Shown piece after piece: positions 21,640 to 32,910 of a DNA stretch of 64,000 nt. Numbering within the stretch: the first letter of the stretch is position 1; every line of letters starts with the position of its first letter. A model generated the notes under the pieces. It saw nothing but the letters and a program-made list of their open reading frames with translations, was not told the DNA's origin and searched no databases. This stretch comes from Eriocheir sinensis (Eukaryota > Arthropoda > Malacostraca > Decapoda > Varunidae): contig NW_026112148.1 of the NCBI RefSeq assembly GCF_024679095.1, positions 144,116 to 208,115 of the forward strand, given 5' to 3'. The translations under genes and the position numbers were made by a program.

Positions 21640-22345
21640 TCTCACGGGGAATATGTAAGTCCGTTTACTTCATTATCAAGAGGAAGATATTGCTTTTTAT
21701 CTGGTACGGTTTGAGAGAGTTGCTGATTTGCTTACAGTACCATCTGATACTTATGCAGTAGGACTTGGTAGTTTGCTTACTGGTAAGGCTGCTGATAATA
21801 TATATTTAGCTATCACCTGAAACTACAAGTTCATATCCCCTCCTTAAGAAAGAACTCCTCACCGGGTTCAATAAGACTCCAGACGGTTATCGGTCGGAGT
21901 TTCGCAGTGCTAAAATTAGGGTGGGGAAAGTTACCAGAAGTTCTCAACTCATTTAACTAGACTATTTCAGGCCTGGTTAGAGATATCGAATGTTACCGAT
22001 GATTATGACTCTCTCAAAGACTTCATGTTACTTGATCAATTCATCTCGTCCCTCAACACAGATTTGCGTCTCTTTGTGAAGGAACGCCTACCAACTACTC
22101 TGTTGGCCGCTGTACAGCTTGCTGACAATTGGACGTCTGCTCACAATGTGTACTCCAACCCACAATTTGGCCATCTCTTTAGTAAGAAACCCTCTAAACT
22201 ATCTTCCTCCTTATCTAAAGCACAACCTTATCAGGCTACTCCCGCCAAGGGCAGCTCGTCGGCTATACGGTGTCACAATTGTGGAGAAGAGGGCCATATT
22301 CGGCCTCGATGCCCCAAGAACCCCAGAGCATTGAAGGACGGCACC
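21640..22345 (+). pseudogene. Gag: capsid region and CCHC knuckle
   Basis: Capsid-like sequence in changing frames, including DIAFYLVRFERVADLL, LLTGKAADN and the helix-rich FMLLDQFISSLNTDL...FVKERLPTT. It ends with a canonical zinc knuckle CHNCGEEGHIRPRC (about 22270-22312). The spacing resembles the capsid domain from which vertebrate SCAN domains are thought to come. Frame changes or stops near 21820 and 21955 break the upstream half; the frame is open from 22025 on. Gag packages the element RNA. Confidence 0.65.
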
Positions 22346-22379
22346 GCTGCTCAGCCACATCAGGTATGCTTCTGGTGGG

Positions 22380-22520
22380 GGGAGCCTCGTGTTCCTAATT
22401 ACAGAGCTTCTGGCACTCTTAATGGTGCCTGGAATTACTACAGTATCAGCGATACTGGTTGGTCATGTATCATCGTCTCTGAGAGTCCCTGCCTGACGCT
22501 GATGTTAGTAACTGTCAAGT
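22380..22520 (+). pseudogene. Aspartic protease remnant
   Basis: Just after the knuckle the frame reads SDTGWSCIIVSE, matching the D-T-G active-site loop of retroviral-type proteases in the expected position between gag and pol. Only about 40 residues are recognisable before a stop at 22520. Confidence 0.45.
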
Positions 22521-22989
22521 AGATCATGTCGCAGATTATTTGGGGCGTGTCGATGAGTTCCCGGTATTGCGTTGTTATCTTAGATGTCCATAGTATACTG
22601 GATGGACATACGTAGTCCGGGCCCCTGTTAAGTTTGCTACTGCCTTAATTGGAAATGTTTCAGGGGTAAAGGCCCAAAATGATTCTGAACACTTCCAGAC
22701 TTCTCCACCGGACATCCTGCTGTTCTAGAAAGTGTTCCCGGCCTCCTTGCACCTCTTCTGTATGTCATATTCCACCAGAGGATGCCTGCACTCCTGACGT
22801 GCCTGAGCCACCTGTTGCCCTTGTCGCTACCACTGATGAACATCCTGCCAAACACACCAGTTCTGCACAGGTACATGCTGTATCAACACGCTCCAGTAGA
22901 ATGAAGCGGCTACACCCCCTTGCCCTACCAGCCTTGCAGCCACTGGCTATAACTCCTGATGAGTTCGGACAGTTACAGGCGTCGTGTAC

Positions 22990-24120
22990 TTCTTTCAACG
23001 ATATAAGGGGTAAGGCTGACTCTGCTGTTATTGACCAAGTTAGGAATGACTCCACCTTTCAGTTCATTATCTATCCTATCCTATCTGTTGCCCATGAGAG
23101 CCCTCTCGCCGGCCACTTCTCCCACAGGAAGACTGAGATGAAAATCCTGGAACATTTCTTCTGGCCAGGAATGGAAGTGGATATACGAGCACTTTGCCGT
23201 TCCTGTGACAAGTGCCAGCGGTTCTCTGCAAAGGGAAGGGTTCGCCCGGCTCCTCTGAAGCCGATGCCAGTAATTACGGAACCATTTTACAGGGTTGCCA
23301 TTGATCTGGTGGGTCCCTTGTCACCTCCGTCTTCAGATGGTCACAGGTATATCCTAACTCTGATTGATTTTCCTACGGGTTTCCCGGAAGCAGTACCCCA
23401 AAGGATATTGATTCTATATCTGTATCTGAAGCCCTACTTTCCATCTTTTCCGTGTTGGTATTCCTCGAAGTGTTATCAGACCGAGGTACTCAGTTCACCT
23501 CTAACTTGATTTCAGAACTACATAAGCTACTTGGTGTAAAGCCTATCTTTACTACACCCTTCCACCCCAGCAGCAACGGTCGCATTGAACGACTTCATGG
23601 ACCTTTGATGGCCTCGCTGAGGAAGCTCTGTGAAGACAAACCTAAGGAATGGCATAGGTATTTAATACTAACTTTGTTTGACCTCAGAGAAATTCCCCAA
23701 GACAGAACTGGCTTCTCTGCATTTGATTTATTATACGGCCGTTCCATGAGAGGAACTTTAACTGCTATGCGAGATTTGTGGGAGGATCGTAACATCCAAG
23801 GGCAGGAGAGAAGCTGTTTCCAGTATGTGATTGAGCTCCGGGATAAGCTGTCAGTGTGTGCCAAGAGAGCGGCACAAAATGCCAATATAAGTGCCCGCCG
23901 ATATAAAGCCTACTTGAACGTGAGATCACAAGACCGTCAGTTCCGGCCCGGAGATGAAGTGCTTGTATTGCTGCCGAGCGAAACAAGTAAGCTACTTATC
24001 GCATGGAAAGGCCCATACGAAGTATTAGATAGACGTGGTAAAGTTGATTATTTGATTGACACTCCTAGAGGTCCTAAACTTTATAATGTGAACTTGTTAA
24101 AGAAGTATTTTCGTCGAGTA
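22990..24120 (+). pseudogene. Ty3/gypsy integrase, one frameshift
   Basis: Inserts the element cDNA. HHCC zinc motif (HESPLAGHF...CRSCDKCQRF); core with the first Asp in AIDLVGPL, the second in LSDRGTQF and the Glu in NGRIERLHG; then a C-terminal GPY/F-type module (IAWKGPYEVLDRRGKVDY...NVNLLKKYF). A one-base frame change at about 23395-23405, in a ccccaaagg run, separates the first and second Asp. Otherwise all catalytic residues are present. Downstream the same frame continues into RT. Confidence 0.8.
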
Positions 24121-24299
24121 CAATCCATGCAAGCATCTGTTCTGGATGAGATCTCTACACTCGAAGATTCGAATCCAGAAGCAGACTGGCAGAAGGCTAC
24201 TCCAGTCATCAGAGTCGACGACTGCCAAGATTATTCTAACCAGTTGCCTCTGACCCCTGATGGTGTGACCGACGACCAGCAGGACACCGAACCCGAGAT

Positions 24300-24760
24300 C
24301 AATTCTCACCTGGCTGATTTACAGCAAAAAGGATTAAGAGACCTAGGTGGATTCCTCGACGTATTCTCTAACACTCCTGGTTGCACTAATACCATGGAGC
24401 ATGACATTTTGCTCACAATCACAGACAGAGCTCGGGGTAAGGTTTATCCGGTCCCAGTTCACCTCAAACCCTATTTTGAGAAAGAGGTGGAAACACTACT
24501 GCAGCAAGGCATCATTCAACGCTCCGCATCCCAGCACTCTTCACCTGTAGTGATGGTAAGAAAGCCAGATGGCTCCTTTAGAATGGCAGTTGATTATCGT
24601 CAATTAAACTCTGTCACTGTATTTCATGCTGAGCCTATTTGCAATATGGAAGAGGACTTGTATACGTTTTCAGGTTCTAGGTATTTCTCAGTTGGGCTTG
24701 TGTAAAGCATATTACCAAGTACCGCTATCTGACAGAGCCAAACATCATCAATATGAAAGA
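24300..24760 (+). pseudogene. Reverse transcriptase N-terminal part, downstream of integrase
   Basis: In the same frame as the integrase, the protein continues through GFLDVFSNTPGCTNTMEHDI and HLKPYFEKEVETLLQQGII to the RT fingers: SSPVVMVRKPDGSFRM and VDYRQLNSVT. A frame change near 24690 is followed by KAYYQVPL, and then the sequence stops at the LINE insertion at about 24762. The palm with its catalytic Asp pair is absent on both sides of the insertion, so RT is non-functional. Confidence 0.75.
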
Positions 24761-24761
24761 A

Positions 24762-27175
24762 AGTAAAGTAACTCCTAGCAAAGAAAAGGTGCCTGATTAT
24801 CAGAGAGCGAATTTCGTAAGACTCCGATCAATTCTAAATAATTCTGACTGGACTGAAATCTCGGCGGAAACAGATATTGATAAATCTTGGGGGGCCTTCA
24901 CCACATTATTGAACAGTGCCATAAGCATATGCATACCCTATCGAAACAGACGTTTAGCTTTTAAGAGGAAACCCAAATGGTGGAATAACGAAATTCAAAA
25001 TACCCTATCTCTTAAAAAACGCGTATACAGTAGATACATATTAACTCAGAGTGAGGTTGACAAACTAGAGTTGGACAGAATTCGCCGCGAAACCAAGAAT
25101 ATAATAAAACGAAGCAAGAAAAATCTTGAAGAATATATAGCGGAAACGATTAAACTAATCCTAAAGAATTTTTTAGCTATGTAAATAATAAAAAGTCACT
25201 CACTTGTGGTATCGGACCGCTTGCTAATGATAATGGAAACCACACGAACGATGAAAATGAAATAGCTACAATCCTAAATAACTTTTTCGCATCCGTATTT
25301 ACCGACGAAGATTGTTTATCACCTCAACCACCGGAGGTTAGAAGGACCGAAAAGATGTTAAGTGGCGTGCTCATCGTAGAAAGTGATATTTTACGCACAA
25401 TTGAAAAGATTAAAGTAAGCAAAGTTCCTGGTCCAGACAAAATTACCCCTAGGGTCTTTAAAGAAATCAAACATCAAATTTGTAAACCGCTCTCCATCAT
25501 ATTCAATAAATCTTTAACAGCTGGAAAAGTTCCGACAGTTTGGAAACTTGCAAATGTCACACCATCATCCAGAAAACTATCGACCAATTAGCCTGACATC
25601 GATTGTTTGTAAGTTAATGGAGACTATCATACGCGACAATATGGTGATTTTTTTTGAAGAAAATAATATGATAAATAATTCGCAACATGGCTTCCGTAGT
25701 AAACGTTCGTGTTTAACTAACTTACATGATTTTCTTTCATTATATTTTTGAGGTGTTCGATGAAAGGAGATCAGTAGATATCATATATCTGGATTTTCAA
25801 AAGGCAACTGATAAGGTCCCCCACCAACGATTGCTCAGCAAACTATTGGCGCACGGTATCTCGGGTAACATTCACAATTATTGGCTTGTGGACTGGTTCT
25901 CTGAGCGGAAACAGAGTAGTTCTAAACGGTGTTACATCTAACTGGCTCGACGTCAGAAGCGGCGTACCTCAAGGATCAGTGCTTGGCCCCATGCTCTTCT
26001 TAATTTATGTTAATGATATCGATGATGGGCTCACTTGCAAAGGTTCAAAATTTGCTGATGACACAAAAATTGCTAGTAAAATAACTGCGACACTCGACGA
26101 AGAAGCTCTGCAATCAGATCTAGATCGACTTGCACGTTGGGCCAATCAATGGCAAAATAAATTTAACGTTGACAAATGTAAAGTGTTGCACATCGGAAAA
26201 AAATAACAGTCGCGTTCAGTACGTAATGAATGGCCAACAACTTTCTGCAGTAAGTAAAGAAAAGGATCTTGGAATCACTATATCAATATATTTAAAGCCC
26301 GGTCAGCATTGTTCAGAGGTAGTTAAATCTGCAAACAAATTGGTTGGCTTCATCAGACGAGTCTTTAATAATAAATCGGAAAAAGTAATATTAAAACTGT
26401 ATAATTCGTTGGTTCGACCCCGTCTAGAGTACTGTGTACAGTTTTGGTCTCCCTACTACATAAAAGCCATAGAAAAGTTGGAACGGGTTCAACGAAGAGT
26501 AACAAAGATGATTCCTAGGTTGAGAAATTTATCATATGAAGAAAGGCTTAAAGAAGTAAATTTATTCAGGCTATCAAAACGAAGAATGCGAGACGATCTA
26601 ATAGAAGTAATTAAAATGTTTAAAGGATTCAGTGATATTAATGAGGAAGATTACTTCACAATTGATCGATCAAATAGAACAAGAAGAAATCACAATTTGA
26701 AGATAAGTGGTAAAAGAGTATCGTCGCACGAAGCTAAACACTTCTTCTTCAATCGAGTTGTTAATGTTTGAAACTCTCTTCACTGTGATGTCGTTGATAG
26801 TACAACAGTTGGGGCCTTCAAGAATAGATTAGACAAGTGTTTTGAATCCAAACAGCAACTAAGATATTACTCATTGTCGTAATAACGTTAAGTTCTTTCG
26901 GATACTGGTGCCCTTGTTCGCTTTTATTGCCCGGTTAGTGGTAGCAGTAATGGTAGTTCTTTCCTCTTTCCTACATAATTTCCATACAGTTTTTCCATGT
27001 TGCATGGTTCTTTTCCTTTCCTGCCAGCTTTGGCTGGAGGGATGACAGATGAGGAGGAGCCTTCGCCTTTGCTGTCCTTCATCTTCCACCTTTGATTAGA
27101 TAGTTAGTGTAGCTTGTCACAAACAGCCTCGTAAGGACCAGCAGGTCTGCTGTTGTTTGTTCTTCCTCTGTGTTC
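24762..27175 (+). mobile_element. CR1/L2-like LINE, 5'-truncated, inserted in the gypsy element
   Basis: ORF2 pieces run from a linker region (24753-25180, KWWNNEIQNTLSLKKRVYSR) through RT motifs KVSKVPGPDKITPRVFKEI, ENYRPISLTSIVCKLMET, FRSKRSCLTN, YLDFQKATDKVPHQRL and GVPQGSVLGPMLFLIYVND, the catalytic FADDTKIAS, and C-terminal sequence (YNSLVRPRLEY) to about 26870. A 3' UTR follows with a caggtctgctgttgtttgt tail near 27150. The frame changes at least four times, with a short deletion near 25560. Gypsy RNase H resumes immediately after. Confidence 0.8.
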
Positions 27176-27472
27176 CTTTGAATGCAAGTAGGAAATCGCT
27201 TGATCGGGAAAGAAGGTACTTCACCCTCGATATGGAATGTTTAGCCATTGTATTAGCCGTGTTAAAGTTTGATTATTATCTTAGAGAAATAATTTATTTT
27301 AGAGGTAGATCACAGACCTTTGGTGTACTTGGCCACATTTACGGGGAAAGAATGATAGACTTCTCAGATGGTCACTTGGCTTGCAAGCTTATAAATTCAG
27401 GGTTGTCCATATTGCTGGTAAGGACAACGTGGGTGCTGATTTTCTTAGTAGATCACCCTCATAATCCTATCT
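27176..27472 (+). pseudogene. Gypsy RNase H remnant
   Basis: Resumes with ASRKSLDRERRYFTLDMECL and LAIVLAVLKFDYYLRE, typical of Ty3/gypsy RNase H (the Asp/Glu region). It ends, in another frame, with VHIAGKDNVGADFLSR, the usual end of the domain. It is separated from RT by the inserted LINE and lacks the first RNase H Asp region. Confidence 0.75.
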
Positions 27473-27518
27473 AATGTCTTTCTCATCTACTTGCAGTAGA
27501 TTCTTCTTTGGGGGGATG

Positions 27519-28670
27519 TGTAAGGGCCGCCGGCAACCCTCACATAACTGTGTGTGTTTGTGTGTGTGTGTGTTTCCGTGTGCGTAGGAACATCACGCCA
27601 CCGTAACTTCACTTATCCACGCGTGATGCTTCACGTGAATTGCCGATGCACGCTTCGAACCCGCGAGGATAATCAGTGGTGTTGACTGATCTCCATCTCT
27701 TTAACCCGGCAGCGTCGGTGGACCCATTTTTGGGCTCCCGCGAGTCGGTCCGCTGAAACGGCGGACCCAGTTTTGGGCTCGGCTCAAAACGCCTAATTCG
27801 AACTAATTGTAGGCGGTGGCGGCATAGAGCAACCCGCCATGCATGAACTGGGTCATTGTGGTGGTTGATTGATCTTGAGGTGGGCTTATATGTCATACGT
27901 GGTGCTGTAAGGTCACGGCAGACTGAATTAGCTATCCATACAGTAATCACTTGTCAAATTCTCTAAAGTAGACAACAAGCGACTCTCGGCTAGATGCCAC
28001 GTGTCACGAGACTTTATTTTGTAACAAACACCACCCAAAAATAATGGAGTTTGAGTATAAGTAAATATTTTTTAACGGCTTTATGGTTATGAGATGAGTA
28101 CTCTGATATACTTTACATGCTCATTTCATAGTATCAAAATGCAGTGTAATGTTGCCGTGTCTCGGCCACTTCTCGGCTTTCCCATAGCCGACGCCCACGG
28201 GTTAATATCCGCAGTGACCTCCAGTCTTCTGCCGGCAACATACATCCACACCACTCTGGGCTGAGGTTCTCATTTAGAAGACATCACTTTCGTGGGCTGA
28301 AGTGATTCTCTCTCTGCCTGTTCAAGCCGCTGTATAGAGAGGGAACGGAACTCTTATCCTGCCGCCTCTGGTCTCGTCTTGAGCTGTGCTACGTTACATA
28401 TATGCTACTGTCACGACCCCACACCAGGTGATCTTTAACCTTGTTATATTTAACCTCCCCACAGTGTTGGCCTAAAGGCTGTGTTGTTGCTATACTTGAA
28501 CTACTATGGTGAGGATTAATAGACGGTTATATCACTGTTACGTGTTTGGGGGAATTCATTATTGATGTTTGTTACAGCTTTGTGGTGATTGTGCGCACAG
28601 CGTTTCCTCGGTTGTCCTGATTGACTTCCGTGTATACGACTCCGCACCAGGTAAGTCTAACCTTTTCTAT
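27519..28670 (+). repeat. Candidate 3' LTR with purine tract
   Basis: A purine-rich ttggggggatg at 27508-27518 is followed by tgtaagggccgccggcaacc, a plausible polypurine tract and TG LTR start right after the pol end. The right end is uncertain: a CA end near 28650-28670 is possible. Within it, two related segments of about 160-230 bp (from about 28395 and about 28630, each with a caccaggt core, then agacggttagattactgt-type sequence) form a partial tandem duplication. No second LTR is in the window for confirmation. Confidence 0.4.
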
Positions 28671-28806
28671 CATTCCTCTCCCATGATTATTCGTGCTCTT
28701 TTCTTAGCTGCCTGTAATGTGATTACTATTTAGGTATTATCATTCGTGTGGAGAGGATGCTAGACGGTTAGATTACTGTACGTGTTGGAGGAGTTATGTC
28801 AGTGAA

Positions 28807-28949
28807 AATGATAGGTATCTCAGGAGTGGGAAGGCAAACACATGCTAACTGAACATTAGGTTTATTAAATAACAAGTTAATAAAACTTGTTATTTAATAA
28901 ACTTAATATTAAGTTAGCAAGTGTTTGCCTTCCCTGAATACCTATCATT
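28807..28949. repeat. 143-bp near-perfect palindrome
   Basis: Arms of about 69 bp: aatgataggtatctcagg... at 28807 is mirrored by the complement ending at 28949. The centre is perfect, tttattaaataacaagtt / aacttgttatttaataaa, around a 4-base loop. It lies about 145 bp upstream of exon 1 of Crypton-like copy 2. It resembles a foldback MITE; no flanking target duplication was established. Confidence 0.8.
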
Positions 28950-29812
28950 ATCTGAACCTTCGGCATTGGAGGCGAACGTAGTTCGTGCAATCTCTAAGCC
29001 TTTACACTACTATTAGCTGTATTTGATTATTTAACATGTGAAATATTAATGTTGTCCTTCTCACAGGCGGTAAATGAAACCGGTTTACAGGTATGGACTT
29101 CCGTATTGAAAAGTCGCGTCTGAGCAGCGACAAGTCAACCCGAGGGAGCTTGCCATTGTTGGATGACTCTGACGCGGATAAAAGCTATGATGTTGGAGTG
29201 GAGTGCAAGTCCGTTAAACGGCAGCATGGGTCATTGTACTCGTCAGAGGAAGAGGCCTTACTGGCTTTTACAAAAGACCTCAACAGACGCAAGAAAAAAA
29301 GGGAAGAGGATCCGAAGCCAGGCTGAAGTCACTGGACTGATGAACCTGCACAGCCCACACCAGCTATAGAAAGCCCTGAAGGTACGGGCTGTTCTCTCAA
29401 CGGTAATAATTTGACATTGGTAAATCTGTTCGTTAACTGGGTTCTTACATGGGACTCTTTCCCTTACAGAAGCTTCTGCTCTAGTAGAGGTGAGCTTCTC
29501 AGAGGACATTGCAGAGGACACTGCAGCCTCAGCGGAGGACAGTACAACAGCCTCTTCAGATTAAGATGTAGAACAACCTGAATCTGCCCAAAAAATAACT
29601 CAAAAGGAAATAACTATATATAATTATTGGCTTCAGCCACCGACGGCTTGGAGCCGGAGGAAATTATGAGAAAGGGACAACTGAACCTTACCAAGCGGCG
29701 GAAGGTGCAGGGAGCTTTTGCCACTTACGGTAGGGTTCCAGCCCTGACATAAATTAAGGAACATTTCAAGATTGAAGTTACCTTTCATAAAGAAGAAATA
29801 AATAAATTAGAG

Positions 29813-29817
<5 letters not shown>

Positions 29818-29876
<59 letters not shown>
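29818..29876. repeat. (GA)n microsatellite
   Basis: About 58 bases of pure GA inside an exon-equivalent region of Crypton-like copy 2, expanding what was probably a few codons. Confidence 0.95.
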
Positions 29877-29878
<2 letters not shown>

Positions 29879-30242
29879 TTGCGACTAGCTGAAAAGTTCT
29901 GGGAGTCCGTCAAAATTGAACAAGCCGACAGGCTCAAGGCGCTTGTTGTACGGCATAGGCTACGCGCAAGAACAGCTTCTCGCAGCAGACGACAGTGAGT
30001 ATAGAATTTTGTCAACGAATCGATCTGCTTATAGTAAATGTGCTAACGTTAATGCATACATAAGAATGTACTCATAAACTAATTGCCGTTTATATATTTC
30101 AGACACCCGTGTCCAGTGGCAAGATGCAGCGGAAGAAGTATCAACATTAGACGGCACATTAGTCAGTGCCATAGATACTTGACAGAGACGAGCAGGCGAA
30201 GCTCATCCGCAAGTATAAGAACTTACAACAACATGTCGTCAC

Positions 30243-30606
30243 TTTTTTTTTTTTTTTTTTTTTTTACATTGCGGCCTATTTTGCCGGTAGGCTTCTTCCC
30301 GGTGGATCCTGATGGTCGGTCAAGGCTTCTTTCCGGTGGGTCCTGATGGTCGGCCCAGCCCGTTCTGGCGCAGGCGAGTGTTTATAGTGGCGCCATCTTG
30401 CACTGGCTCATGCTGCCCTCCCAGAGCTCATCTTTGATCCTAGAATCTAGAGTTCGGGTAGATAGGTTGTCTTCTGGACAGCATCTGGGTAGTTTTAAGC
30501 CACTCGGCGGCGGCTGAAAAATCCCAGCTTGGTGGCACCGGGCGGGGATCGAACTCGCGTCCTCCTGAACACGGGGCCGTTACTATGACGACTCAGCCAC
30601 CACCAA
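30243..30606 (-). mobile_element. tRNA-derived SINE, copy 2
   Basis: Reverse orientation of the family at 18803-19170, about 85-90% similar by eye, with poly-T (30243-30265) marking the 3' tail. The tRNA-like head at 30532-30605 has B-box gagttcgatccccgc and pairs ggtgg with ccacc at its ends. It interrupts the zinc-finger exon of Crypton-like copy 2. Confidence 0.85.
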
Positions 30607-32479
30607 AAAGCCTTCAACCAAACAAACTACAGGTGCAACTGTCAAAAAGTACCCAGAAAGGGAATGTAGTATGTGTGATAAGAGGGTGAAAAGGTTCGAT
30701 ATACATGTAGACAAAGTTCACCGGCTTCAAAGAAAATCACAGGACTTCATCAAAGTTAATGCGGCAATCTCTGGTTCAACCAGATGAAGTTGAGAAACTA
30801 CAGCCGGTGAAAGTGGCAGCAGGAACAATGGTAATTACACTGAATGATGGAGTAAAGGCGTTTCTCCTACACTTTGAAGACTACTTGAAGAAGAATTGTT
30901 ATCTGATTAACAGCTCAGGCAGGCGCATATGCGGATGGTGAACGACGTTCTCACCCACCAAATCAACTATGATGTCCTGACCACTCTCAACGGCCCAGCG
31001 ATTTGCAAGTTGTTTGATAATATGGATAGAACTGAACCTCCTCTGGGATTCCTAGAATCAAAGAATGTATTGAAAGTAAATTTCTCGAAGCTTCCCAGCG
31101 AGCGGTAGATTGCCTCGCCTTGTCCGACCTGGAGATCTATCAAATAGATGACCAAGAAAACAGAGCGACTACAAAACTCATCAAAGTAATGAGAGGTATG
31201 TAAACCTATCCTGTGTGTTGTTTGCATATCTTTGCTATATTTATGTGTTTGTTATACATTTTGGTAAATATATAGTTTTCTCCCCCAGTGAAACTACGGA
31301 AGGAGGAAGCAATTGAAATGGGCCAAGCTAGACGCCAAAAAGAGAGGGAAAATGTGACGCTGAAAGTCATAGGAAGGATCATGACCTCAGCCAACGTCAA
31401 CAACACGTTAGACATTGCCAGGCAATTTCTAACCGATCCTGCTTCCAGACCCGCGACCAAGACAGACATCACCCGCCTGAGAGACGTCATCATCACCACG
31501 ATGATGATTAAAAATCTCTGGCGCCCAAAGGAGTTTGAAGAGAGGAAGGACCCAAAGACTGGTGTTGCAGATTACATCGTGCAGATTGCACGATACAAAA
31601 CTGCAACACAAGGTATATAATGCTGTGGATTATATCATAGAGTATCAAATGGTCTTGGAAGGCCTGAAAAAAATATATCCTCATAAGGGTATAACCTAGT
31701 GTTTTCTTCCAGATCCCGCACTCATTTTTATGAATCAAGCTGAGCGGCAGACACACGAGGCTCATGTAATTTACTACCGGCCACAGGTAACAACCTGCAC
31801 TTCTCCAGAGTGCTATGTATTCCCAAACCAGATACAGATGACCGGTACTTCCTGCTGCTCGAAGTTGACTTTCTCAAACTTGAGCCGACTGATCTGTAAA
31901 GTAGCCCTCAAAGCCGCAGCAGGGAGTAAGATAACTTTCCGCATATGGCGCCGGTCCCAAATTACACCACTGTGGGAGAAGAATCATGATCCAACTTGGG
32001 CAAAGTGGCCACTCAGTGTTGCCATTCTCTAGAAACGGCCACAAGCTACTACGGGCAGAGCGACAAGATAGAGCCAGGAAGACGATGGTGAGCACCCTCA
32101 CGGCACTCAGGGCCGAAGCAGCTGCCACCGACACCGAGACCAGTGTAACTCATCCCACTACGAAAGGAATCTGCTCTGTGAGCACGTATTTAACTTTAAG
32201 ATTATAAAATAATTGGTCAATAATCATACTAATTATACCCATACGTAATGTTCTGTTTAATTTTATATCTAGAGCTCCAGCTGGCGATGAGGAGCCGCAA
32301 GAGCAAAGCCTTGTGCCCTCTGTGATGCTCGCTAACCCCTTAGACAAGGCTGACAATGAGGAAGGCCGCTCTAGGGAGACAGAGAGTTTCCTGGTGCCCG
32401 ATGGCCCTCTAAACCACAAGGGGAGCAAGCTGATGTCAGTGAGGAAGAGTAAGTAGAAGCAACTCATGTAAAGCGGGTA

Positions 32480-32910
32480 TCATGAACAAAGCTGCGTGTA
32501 ATGAACAAAGCAACGTGCAGCTCTTCAGGCCTAGGAGATGTCTCATTTTCAGAAGTGTCGTCTCATCTGGAAGCGACTTTCCAGACAATGTCAGCGTGAT
32601 GACATCCTTGGGAACCGCCAATATGTTCTCTGTACTCCATATTGACACTGAGGATATGGCAGAGGCAATGCCATTAGACACCGCAAAAAAAATTGCAAAG
32701 ACATTACACTCGCCATGAAAACGTGTAATAGGAGTAGGAGGCTGAATTCCGTGATGGCACTGTGGGAGGAGGTTCGTGAATACATGGTCGAAATGGACTC
32801 CCGCTACGCCCCCTGGTCGGCTGAAAAAATTAGAAACAAACATAAATATGTCAAAAGTGCAAAGGCGTCCCTGAAAAAAAAATGTAACCTCCCACAAGGT
32901 CCAAAGTGAG
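32480..32910 (+). other. Unrecognised open segments downstream of Crypton-like copy 2
   Basis: Two short frames (32482-32718 and 32715-32909) overlap by four bases. The second is basic and helix-rich (LWEEVREYMVEMD, WSAEKIRNKHKYVK, then a KASLKKK run), loosely like a Myb/SANT-type helix, but too short to assign. They could be a degraded last part of the element. I do not recognise a function. Confidence 0.3.

Larger units (their letters stand above)
21615..28670 (+). mobile_element. Ty3/gypsy LTR retrotransposon with integrase before RT (Gmr1-like)
   Basis: Visible order: gag with CCHC knuckle (to 22330), aspartic-protease motif (about 22450), integrase (22990-24120), RT start (24350-24760), then after an inserted LINE the RNase H (27176-27470), a purine tract and a candidate 3' LTR from 27519. 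Ordinary Ty3/gypsy elements have RT-RNase H before integrase; the reversed order is the hallmark of Gmr1-like elements. The 5' LTR is not found: the element starts abruptly against LINE 5' sequence near 21615. Confidence 0.75.
29093..32460 (+). pseudogene. Crypton-like tyrosine recombinase, copy 2 (decayed)
   Basis: A diverged paralogue of the gene at 4128-6808, with matching exon order. Exon 1 (29093-29325) ends in the shared SSEEEALLAFTKDL motif. A piece at 29878-29995 has FWESVKIEQADRLKAL. The finger exon starts at about 30104 (HPCPVARCSGRSINIRRH) and continues, past a SINE, at 30606-31195 with the second finger CSMCDKRVKRFDIHVDKVH intact. Core exons are 31289-31614 (LRDVIITTMMIKNLWRPKEF, ARYKTATQG) and from 31713 (PALIFMNQAERQ, SPECYVFPN). 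The nucleophile region SLETATSYYGQSDKI near 32025-32065 is out of frame with its upstream part. A last exon follows atctag at 32275. Several frame changes and stops mark it as dead. Confidence 0.7.
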
